A DNA stretch of 64,000 nucleotides from Bradyrhizobium sp. B124 (GTDB lineage: Bacteria; Pseudomonadota; Alphaproteobacteria; Rhizobiales; Xanthobacteraceae): the NCBI RefSeq assembly GCF_038967635.1, contig NZ_CP152413.1:558001-622000 (forward strand), given 5' to 3'. Position numbers and translations under genes: made by a program. Below the pieces are notes generated by a model. It saw nothing but the letters and a program-made list of their open reading frames with translations. It did no database searches and had not been told where the DNA came from. Shown here piece by piece: positions 27,085 through 33,189 of this stretch; position 1 is the first letter of the stretch; every line of letters begins with the position of its first letter.

Positions 27085-27396
27085 ATGACTTATCGCGGAG
27101 GCGCCATTCTCGTCGGCGCAATTCTTTTCGAGATTTTTGGTTCCTCGGCAGCGCCGGCGCAGTCCGCCTTCCGGAATTATCATTGTGCCGACGGCACGCA
27201 GTTCATTGCCGCGTTCTTCGACGGGGACACCCGCGCGCATCTGCAACTCGACGGCAAGGCGGTGACACTGACGAAGCGTCTGTCGCTGACGGGCACGCGC
27301 TACAGAGGCGGCGGGGTCACGCTTGAGATCACGCGGGCCGGATTGACCAGGCTCCGGCATGCGAAGCGGCCGGTGACGGCTTGCGAGCAGGCATGA
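27085..27396 (+). CDS. MliC family lysozyme inhibitor-like protein
   Basis: The 103 residues carry an export signal (IFGSSAAPAQS) followed by an MliC/PliC-type C-type lysozyme inhibitor domain: YHCADGTQFIAAFF, LQLDGKAVTL and a C-terminal VTACEQA. The two Cys would form the conserved disulfide. No lipobox is seen, so it is periplasmic rather than a lipoprotein. GGGGGAGA precedes the ATG. It may protect peptidoglycan against host or protist lysozyme. Confidence 0.82.
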   Translation: MTYRGGAILVGAILFEIFGSSAAPAQSAFRNYHCADGTQFIAAFFDGDTRAHLQLDGKAVTLTKRLSLTGTRYRGGGVTLEITRAGLTRLRHAKRPVTACEQA

Positions 27397-27432
27397 AAAA
27401 AGGGCCGAAACGCTTCGTTCCGACCCTTTCCT
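27397..27432. terminator. Imperfect hairpin between convergent genes, probable terminator
   Basis: AAAAAAGGGCCGAAACG followed by CGTTCCGACCCTTTCC forms an imperfect stem with A-rich and T-rich flanks, immediately after the MliC stop codon. It could stop transcription from both sides. Confidence 0.55.
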
Positions 27433-27486
27433 ATTGCCCTGCTGCTGTCTGACGTTTTTGCGCCACGCCTTTGCGTTGCGTCGGCA

Positions 27487-27687
27487 TCAGTGCTCGCGGC
27501 TCGGTTTGGCATCGTCGATGGCCGCCTGATGGTACCAGCTCTCGCTGCAGGCCGAGGTCGCGACCTCAGCGGCCAGCTCGCGTACCGTCCGCATCTCGCC
27601 GTAGCGGCGTCCGCCGAGAGCCGCGCGGCCCCCAGCCGGGAATTGATAGATCGTTGCCGATCCCTGATTTTGGCCCGTCGTAATCAT
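27487..27687 (-). CDS. DUF2735 protein, candidate glutamine synthetase translation inhibitor
   Basis: The 66 residues match DUF2735: ATIYQFPAGGRAALGGRRYG near the N terminus is the family signature. ATG 27687 has AGGAG 8 bases upstream. It is divergent from glnII across a 541-base control region. In Rhizobium leguminosarum a gene of about 63 codons, gstI, sits in exactly this position and its product blocks translation of glnII mRNA; I infer that this gene is its counterpart from position and size. I am not certain that published GstI is a DUF2735 member, so no symbol is given. Confidence 0.85.
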   Translation of the reverse strand: MITTGQNQGSATIYQFPAGGRAALGGRRYGEMRTVRELAAEVATSACSESWYHQAAIDDAKPSREH

Positions 27688-27826
27688 GTCAAAGTCTCCT
27701 ATGGCCGGAGCGAGCCTCCATGGTGCGCCCGACTCATTCGTGTGTCGTTACCGTCATTTTGATATCGGCCTGGGTCCGACAGGGTGCAAGTTGACCAAGA
27801 AACAGTCATTCTCTGTCTAATTCGTG

Positions 27827-27863
27827 TGCAAATCCCGGTTTGCATCCTGCGAGGCAGGATGCA
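27827..27863. promoter_or_regulatory. Two adjacent dyads in the glnII control region
   Basis: TGCAAA-N6-TTTGCA (27827-27844) overlaps a perfect 10-base inverted repeat TGCATCCTGC-GAG-GCAGGATGCA (27841-27863). Two direct copies of CCGATGGTTG follow at 27886 and 27904, 18 bases apart. They lie about 260-290 bases upstream of the sigma-54 promoter, where an activator such as NtrC could bind. The spacing TGCA-N10-TGCA is one base longer than classical enterobacterial NtrC sites. Confidence 0.5.
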
Positions 27864-28119
27864 GCTGACCAACGCTTGGGCCGAGCCGATGGTTGCTCGG
27901 CGCCCGATGGTTGGACACGAACTGTCACATGGCTCTGCCGCCGCATTAATCGGTGGCGGACGCCGTAGCTGAATTTGCTGCAGAAACGAGCGGCGGACGG
28001 CGCTGGGAGAAGATTTTGGCTGGCCGCGACGCATGCCAGCTGCGCTGCTTTGTCGCAGCTAAAAATGCGATGTCCGCTGTGGACATCCGCGGGCCCGGCG
28101 GGTGCCGCAGTGCAGCGAC

Positions 28120-28135
28120 TGGCATTTTAATTGCT
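28120..28135 (+). promoter_or_regulatory. Sigma-54 (RpoN) promoter for glnII
   Basis: TGGCATTTTAATTGCT matches the -24/-12 consensus TGGCAC-N5-TTGCW with exact spacing: GG at 28121-28122 and GC at 28133-28134, ten bases between. One mismatch (T for the second C). Transcription should start near 28146, giving a leader of about 83 bases. The glnII gene of Bradyrhizobium is known to be under NtrC and sigma-54 control. Confidence 0.85.
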
Positions 28136-28228
28136 TAGTAAGAGCCGGCCGATGGTGGCCGGGTACGCGTGCGGCGGCCGACTGGCTTTCGGTTCCTCAC
28201 GGTTTTGCATCATCAACAGAGAGGTTCA

Positions 28229-29263
28229 ATGACCAAGTACAAGCTCGAGTATATCTGGCTCGACGGATATACGCCGACGCCGAGCCTGCGCGGTAAGACG
28301 CAGATCAAGGAATTCGCGTCGTTCCCGACCCTCGAACAGCTCCCGCTGTGGGGCTTTGACGGTTCGTCCACCCAGCAGGCTGAAGGCCACAGCTCTGACT
28401 GCGTGCTGAAGCCGGTCGCCTGCTATCCCGACGCCGCGCGCGAGAACGGCGTGCTGGTGATGTGCGAAGTCATGATGCCCGACGGCAAGACGCCGCATGT
28501 CTCGAACAAGCGCGCCACCGTTCTGGATGACGAAGGCGCCTGGTTCGGCTTTGAGCAGGAGTACTTCTTCTACAAGGACGGCCGTCCGCTCGGCTTCCCG
28601 GAAGAGGGTTATCCGGCGCCCCAGGGCCCGTACTACACCGGCGTCGGCTACAAGAACGTCGGCAGCGTTGCCCGCAAGATCGTCGAAGAGCATCTCAATC
28701 TCTGCCTCGCCGCCGGCATCAACCACGAAGGCATCAACGCCGAAGTGGCGAAGGGCCAGTGGGAATTCCAGATCTTCGGCAAGGGCTCCAAGACCGCCGC
28801 TGACCAGATGTGGATGGCCCGCTATCTGATGCTGCGCCTCACCGAGAGCTACGGCATCGATATCGAATTCCATTGCAAGCCGCTCGGCGACACCGACTGG
28901 AACGGCTCGGGCATGCACGCCAACTTCTCGACCAAGTACATGCGCGAAGTCGGCGGCAAGGAGTACTTCGAGAGCCTGATGAAGGCCTTCGACAAGAACC
29001 TGATGGATCACATCGCCGTCTACGGGCCGGACAACGACAAGCGTCTGACCGGCAAGCATGAGACCGCGCCGTGGAACAAGTTCAGCTATGGCGTGGCTGA
29101 CCGTGGTGCCTCGATCCGCGTGCCGCACTCCTTCGTCAACAATGGCTACAAGGGCTATCTGGAAGACCGCCGTCCGAACTCGCAAGGCGACCCCTACCAG
29201 ATCGCTTCGCAGATCCTGAAGACGATCTCCGAGGTTCCGACCGGCGCCAAGGCTGCGGCTTAA
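28229..29263 (+). CDS. glnII: Glutamine synthetase type II
   Basis: This eukaryotic-like GSII makes glutamine from glutamate, ammonia and ATP; rhizobia carry it in addition to GSI (glnA). The 344 residues start MTKYKLEYIWLDGY and show WGFDGSSTQQAEGHSSDC, the glutamate/metal residues in FGFEQEYFFYKDGRP, and NHEGINAEVAKGQWEFQIFG followed by HCKPLGDTDWNGSGMHANFS. HETAPWNKFSYGVADRGASI covers the ATP/glutamate pocket. All segments expected for the family are present. ATG 28229 has AGAGAGG 5 bases upstream. Expression should respond to nitrogen limitation through the sigma-54 promoter, and a divergent DUF2735 gene may inhibit its translation. Confidence 0.96.
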   Translation: MTKYKLEYIWLDGYTPTPSLRGKTQIKEFASFPTLEQLPLWGFDGSSTQQAEGHSSDCVLKPVACYPDAARENGVLVMCEVMMPDGKTPHVSNKRATVLDDEGAWFGFEQEYFFYKDGRPLGFPEEGYPAPQGPYYTGVGYKNVGSVARKIVEEHLNLCLAAGINHEGINAEVAKGQWEFQIFGKGSKTAADQMWMARYLMLRLTESYGIDIEFHCKPLGDTDWNGSGMHANFSTKYMREVGGKEYFESLMKAFDKNLMDHIAVYGPDNDKRLTGKHETAPWNKFSYGVADRGASIRVPHSFVNNGYKGYLEDRRPNSQGDPYQIASQILKTISEVPTGAKAAA

Positions 29264-29334
29264 ATGGCTGCGGCTTAATGGCTGCGGCCTAAGCAGCTGT
29301 CGGACCCGGATGGAGCCATCCGGTACCGCAATCG

Positions 29335-29374
29335 GGTCCGCCAGGGCGACTGCCTTGGCGGACCTTTGCTTTTT
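29335..29374 (+). terminator. Rho-independent terminator of glnII
   Basis: A 13-base stem, GGTCCGCCAGGGC and GCCTTGGCGGACC with one G-T pair and a GACT loop, is followed by TTTGCTTTTT. It lies about 70 bases after the glnII stop. Confidence 0.9.
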
Positions 29375-29474
29375 AACGACAGTCTTTGCGGCGGGCTTGC
29401 CGCCGAAAGCGGTTTCACTGCGTTATGAACCGCGCTAGACAACGGTTGTATCTTGGCTGCCGGGGACACGGCGC

Positions 29475-30179
29475 TTGTTTGAAGGGTTTTACAAGGTCCG
29501 GTTCGAGTTGGGCGGCGCTGCTGGCCGCAGCGTGATGTATGTCGGCGACGGCAAGATGCTCGGCGGCAACTCGGCCTTCGCCCATATCGGCACCTACCAG
29601 AAAGCCGGCGACGAGGTCGCGGTCGAGATCCAGACCGTCCGCCATAACCCCGATCCGAACTACCGCGCGATGGCCGGCACCGATGACGCGACGCTCATCG
29701 CCAGGGGCGGGCCCGATGGCGAGCTCTACCGCTTCAAGGGCGAGCTGAAGGAATTACCCGGCGTGCCGTTCCAGTCGGTGATGGCGCCGATCACCGAGGA
29801 CGAGGTCCCGATCGCAGGCGGGGTCGGCGAGGGCGGCATCATCAACGGGCTCTATTCGATCCACATCCAGCTGCTCGACGGTGTCGACGGCAGCCTCACC
29901 GGCGTGATGCTGCTGAACAACGGCCGCATCCTTGGCGGCGATGCGTTCTTCTATTATCTCGGCACCTACACCTCCGAGAAAGGCCGCTGGAAGGGGCAGA
30001 TCCTCAATCAGGAGCACACCTCGGCGATGGGCGAGAACCCGGTCTTCGGCGGCCATGAGGTCGGCATCGGCTTTGCCGGCACCTGCGACGCGGAAGGCGC
30101 CGTGCTCGAAGCGACGGCGCTCGCCGGCAAGCGCAGCCTTCGCCTCAAAGCCGCGCTCAAGCTGATGCGGCGGGCGTAA
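29475..30179 (+). CDS. Protein with two tandem GrlR-like domains
   Basis: The 234 residues contain two copies of the domain seen alone at 23978-24322. The first (residues 1-105) begins FEGFYKVRFELGG and has MLGGNSAFAHIGTY; the second (about 119-230) begins IINGLYSIHIQLLDG and has ILGGDAFFYYLGTY and KRSLRLKAALKLM. The second is closer to the single-domain protein. The start is TTG 29475 with GGGGACA upstream; no ATG is near. It is 5 bases from the ModA-like gene downstream, so the two are probably cotranscribed. Function unknown; GrlR itself sequesters a transcription activator. Confidence 0.75.
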   Translation: MFEGFYKVRFELGGAAGRSVMYVGDGKMLGGNSAFAHIGTYQKAGDEVAVEIQTVRHNPDPNYRAMAGTDDATLIARGGPDGELYRFKGELKELPGVPFQSVMAPITEDEVPIAGGVGEGGIINGLYSIHIQLLDGVDGSLTGVMLLNNGRILGGDAFFYYLGTYTSEKGRWKGQILNQEHTSAMGENPVFGGHEVGIGFAGTCDAEGAVLEATALAGKRSLRLKAALKLMRRA

Positions 30180-30184
30180 GCGGG

Positions 30185-30871
30185 ATGGACAATTCGGTTC
30201 GCGTGCTCTCGACGCTGGCGCTGAAGGGCGCGGTCGCGCGCCTTGCCGCGGCTTACCAGGCCACAAGTGGTGTGCGGATCGATGCCGACTTCGCGCCGAC
30301 GCTGGCGCTGCTCGAACGCCTGCGCGGCGGCGAGGCCGCCGACCTCGTGATCCTGACCCGCGAAGGCCTCGACCAGATGACCGGCGAGGGCTGCGTTGCG
30401 CGGGAAAGTGTTGTCGATCTCGCACGCTCCTATGTCGGCGTCGCCGTGAGGGCGGGCGCTGCGCATCCCGACATCGCGAGCGAAGCCGCATTGCGTGCGG
30501 CGCTGCTCGGCGCGCGGGCGGTGGCCTATTCGCGGCTCGGCGCCAGCGGTATCCTGTTCGCGCAGCTGATCGCGCGTCTCGGCATTGCCGAGGCGATCAA
30601 CGCCCGTGCGGTGGTCATTCCGGCAGGCTTCACCGCGGAACGGCTCGTCAGCGGCGAAGCCGATCTTGCGATCCAGCAGATCAGCGAGTTGATGCAGATC
30701 GATGGCATCGAAATCGTCGGGCCAATCCCCTTAGGCTTGCAGACGCCGGCGGTGTTTTCCGCGGGCCGCATGGTCGACTCACGACGCGCAGCGGCCGCCG
30801 ATCATCTGCTGCGGTACCTGGCGTCGGCCGAGGTCGCGCCGGTGCTGCGCGAGACCGGGCTCGAGCCTTGA
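30185..30871 (+). CDS. ModA-like substrate-binding protein without signal peptide
   Basis: The 228 residues form a periplasmic-binding-protein type II fold of the molybdate-binding (ModA-like) group: VRVLSTLALKGAVARLAAAY, ADLVILTREGLDQM, VGVAVRAGAAHPDI, VAYSRLGASGILFAQLIARL and LAIQQISELMQIDGIEIVGP. Real ModA proteins are exported; this one starts MDNSVRVLST with no signal, and no modB/modC genes follow. It may be a cytoplasmic sensor or enzyme-like relative. The frame offers no upstream start with signal character because it begins 5 bases after the GrlR-like gene. Confidence 0.83.
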   Translation: MDNSVRVLSTLALKGAVARLAAAYQATSGVRIDADFAPTLALLERLRGGEAADLVILTREGLDQMTGEGCVARESVVDLARSYVGVAVRAGAAHPDIASEAALRAALLGARAVAYSRLGASGILFAQLIARLGIAEAINARAVVIPAGFTAERLVSGEADLAIQQISELMQIDGIEIVGPIPLGLQTPAVFSAGRMVDSRRAAAADHLLRYLASAEVAPVLRETGLEP

Positions 30872-30903
30872 ATTTGTCCACACCGAGACGCAACCTGCCG
30901 GTC

Positions 30904-31722
30904 ATGTTCAGAACACTCCATGCAATTGTCCTTGCCGTGGCGCTGGCCGCACCTGTGCTAGCCTACGCGCAATCGGCCGACCTCGTGCTGTGCGACCGGC
31001 TTGCCGCCGATCCCACCGATCCCGACAAGCCGGCTGACGTGAAGGGCGTGCCCGAAATTGCGTCGGCGGATATCGCGACTGCGATCAAGTATTGCGCGGT
31101 GGCGGCAAAATCGTCGCGCCGCGCGATGTACGAGCTCGGCCGTGCCTATGCGGCCAACCGGCAGACCGCGGAAGCAATGTCGGCCTGGCGCAAGGCGGCC
31201 GACAAGGGCTCGACGTCGGCGATGGTCGAGCTCGGTGTGCTCTACGGCAATGGCACCGGCGTCGCCAAAGACGAGGCGCAGGCGCGCAAATTGTTCGAGC
31301 GCGCGGCGCAGGCCGGCAACGCGCGCGGCGTCAGCAATCTCGCCGCGCTCGGCGGCAGCGTTGCGTCCGACCCGGCACGCGCGCGCGAATTGCTCGCCAA
31401 GTCTGCCGAGACCAATGCGGAGGCGCAGTACCAGCTCGGCATGATGCTGGCTGAGGGCAAGGGCGGCGCGCAGGACGATGCCGGCGCGCGGGCGTTGTTC
31501 GAGAAGGCTGCCGCGCAGAACCATCCGGGCGCGCTGGAGCGGATGGGCGCCTTCGCGCAGGCCGGCCGCGGCGGTCCGAAGGATAGCGATGCGGCAAAAG
31601 CCTATTACGAGCGCGCAGCGGCGCTCGGCGACGAGGACGCCAAGAAGGCGCTGGAGCGCGCCCGCTGTCCGTACGTGATCAAGGACAAGCGCGGCAATGC
31701 CGTGACAAATCTCTGCTTCTAA
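30904..31722 (+). CDS. Exported Sel1-repeat protein
   Basis: The 272 residues from ATG 30904 start with a signal peptide cleaved after PVLAYA. A Cys-containing N-terminal part (VLCDRLAADP, AIKYCAVAAK) is followed by several Sel1-like repeats of about 36 residues: AMYELGRAYAANR, AMVELGVLYGNGTG, AQYQLGMMLAEGKG and AYYERAAALGDEDA. Such helical solenoids mediate protein contacts. The C terminus (CPYVIKDKRGNAVTNLCF) adds two Cys. A family E repeat begins at its stop codon. Confidence 0.9.
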   Translation: MFRTLHAIVLAVALAAPVLAYAQSADLVLCDRLAADPTDPDKPADVKGVPEIASADIATAIKYCAVAAKSSRRAMYELGRAYAANRQTAEAMSAWRKAADKGSTSAMVELGVLYGNGTGVAKDEAQARKLFERAAQAGNARGVSNLAALGGSVASDPARARELLAKSAETNAEAQYQLGMMLAEGKGGAQDDAGARALFEKAAAQNHPGALERMGAFAQAGRGGPKDSDAAKAYYERAAALGDEDAKKALERARCPYVIKDKRGNAVTNLCF

Positions 31723-31821
31723 AGCGTTTTCGAGCGAAGTGGACACCGGTTCGCGTGAAGAAAACGCGTCAAACAAGAATCTAGAGCTTCGGTTCTGATT
31801 CACTCAGAACCGAAGCTCTAG
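31721..31821. repeat. Dispersed repeat, family E, copy with perfect 17-base hairpin
   Basis: The module (AAAGCGTTTTCGAGCGAAGT onward) overlaps the stop codon of the Sel1 gene. It is followed by TAGAGCTTCGGTTCTGA (31782-31798), a 5-base loop and the exact reverse complement (31804-31820). No T tract follows, so a simple terminator is unlikely. Confidence 0.85.
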
Positions 31822-31876
31822 GAACGCTCGCGGTCGCATGTCGTTGCCGTGCGACAGGCATTGGTGAGGCGATGTC

Positions 31877-32026
31877 ATGATCCGCAAGCTGCGTTCCGGC
31901 GAGTACCGGCTGTATTCTCGCAAGGTCAATCCGAAGACCGGCAAGCGCCGCAATCTCGGCACCTTCAAGTCACGCGCGGCAGCAGAGAAGCACGAGCGCG
32001 ACGTGCAGTACTTCAAGCGCCACTAA
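31877..32026 (+). CDS. Small basic conserved protein (49 residues)
   Basis: The protein (MIRKLRSGEYRLYSRKVNPK onward, ending RDVQYFKRH) is highly basic: about 17 of 49 residues are Arg or Lys. The middle KTGKRRNLGTFKSRAAAEKH looks like the DNA-contacting beta hairpin plus helix of AP2-like integrase arm-binding domains, which is an inference from shape only. I have seen near-identical small proteins as conserved hypotheticals in proteobacteria. Reading frame checked codon by codon from ATG to TAA. It is too short for a 60-codon cutoff. Confidence 0.75.
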   Translation: MIRKLRSGEYRLYSRKVNPKTGKRRNLGTFKSRAAAEKHERDVQYFKRH

Positions 32027-32035
32027 GCGTGTGTG

Positions 32036-32668
32036 CTAGGGCGCAGGGCAGGCTGCGCCGGTCTTCACCCAGGCCTCGACCAGAGCGCCGGCCTCTGCCT
32101 GCGTGCCCGGCGCCGGCGAGCGGCCGAAACCGGGATGCCAGGCCCAGCCGACCAGCGTGTCCTTGCCGATATGCTCGATCAGATCCTCGACCTTGCGGCC
32201 GCCATTGCGCGCGGGGTCGCGGATTTGCTCGCAGATCTCGCCGATGGTTTTCCCGGCCCAGGCCATCTCGCGCGGCGCGAGATGCCATTCCGGGTGACCC
32301 GGCACCCGGCCGGGATCGAAATTGGCGTGCTGGTGGCAGATCGAACAGCGCATCGCGTTGGTGCCATGGCCGTCGGCGCCGCGCGTGACCGGGGGCTGGT
32401 GCATGCGGCCGATGTCGCCCTGCCGCGGGCTGTCGCCGGCGGGATGGCAATTGGTGCAGCGCGGATGGGTGAGCACCTTGCCGAGCTCGGTGAAGATCGC
32501 CGCGGAGCGCTGCTCGGCATTCTCGATTCCGGCAAAGCTTTCTGGCGAGGCGAGGGCGTGGCTTGCGCTTTCCGATGCCGCATAGCCGGCACACAGGCTG
32601 GTCGCGAGAGCCGTCAGCACTGCCATGATCCGAAACCGCGTTTCCGATGTCATCGCGCGTGCGCTCAT
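32036..32668 (-). CDS. Dihaem cytochrome c subunit of the molybdenum hydroxylase
   Basis: The 210 residues begin with an export signal ([20 protein letters not shown]) and carry two CxxCH haem motifs, [10 protein letters not shown] and [10 protein letters not shown], about 40 residues apart. This is the electron-accepting subunit type found with periplasmic isoquinoline-oxidoreductase-like enzymes. ATG 32668 overlaps the TGA of the 2Fe-2S gene (ATGA), so translation is coupled. A second ATG at 32653 is possible. Confidence 0.88.
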   Translation of the reverse strand: MSARAMTSETRFRIMAVLTALATSLCAGYAASESASHALASPESFAGIENAEQRSAAIFTELGKVLTHPRCTNCHPAGDSPRQGDIGRMHQPPVTRGADGHGTNAMRCSICHQHANFDPGRVPGHPEWHLAPREMAWAGKTIGEICEQIRDPARNGGRKVEDLIEHIGKDTLVGWAWHPGFGRSPAPGTQAEAGALVEAWVKTGAACPAP

Positions 32669-33189
32669 TTGTTGGCGGTCAGATAGCGCTTGGCATCGGC
32701 GAGGATCACGTCGCGCACCGCCTGATGATACTTGATGTAGCCGGTGCAGCGGCACAGATGGCCATCGAGCGCGTCTGCAATGACGGTCTCGAGCTGGTCC
32801 CGCGCCACCGGCTCTCTTGCCAGAAGTTCGAGCAGCACCTGGCCCTCGTTGAGGAAGCCGGCCGTGCAATAGCCGCACTGGAACGCGAAATGCTCGATAA
32901 AGGCGCGCTGCAACGCGGAGAGCTCGCCGTCCTTGGCATGGCCCTCGACTGTGCGGATCGCCTTGCCGTCGAAATTCGCCGCCGGCACCACGCAGGTCGG
33001 GGTGGTGTAGCTCGTGCCGTCGGGGTTATCGATGATGACGGCGCAGCTCAGGCATTGCGCGGCGCCGCAGCCGAATTTGGTGCCGGTCATGCCGAGCATT
33101 TCGCGAAGGAAGTCGTTCATCGAGAGGTCGTCGCGGACCTCGATCGGGCCGTGCTTCCGGCCGTTGATGGTGAGGTTGAGCGTCGTCAC
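32665..33189 (-). CDS. 2Fe-2S subunit of xanthine-dehydrogenase-family enzyme (IorA-like)
   Basis: The 174 residues have the two cluster-binding regions of this subunit: the plant-ferredoxin-type part GTKFGCGAAQCLSC with later Cys in TTPTCVVP, and the helical part HFAFQCGYCTAGFLNEG and DGHLCRCTGYIKYH. It passes electrons from the molybdenum site to the cytochrome. There is no signal peptide; partner subunits with Tat signals export it as a folded complex. The start is GTG 33189, whose GTGA overlaps the stop of the large subunit. Confidence 0.93.
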   Translation of the reverse strand: MTTLNLTINGRKHGPIEVRDDLSMNDFLREMLGMTGTKFGCGAAQCLSCAVIIDNPDGTSYTTPTCVVPAANFDGKAIRTVEGHAKDGELSALQRAFIEHFAFQCGYCTAGFLNEGQVLLELLAREPVARDQLETVIADALDGHLCRCTGYIKYHQAVRDVILADAKRYLTANK

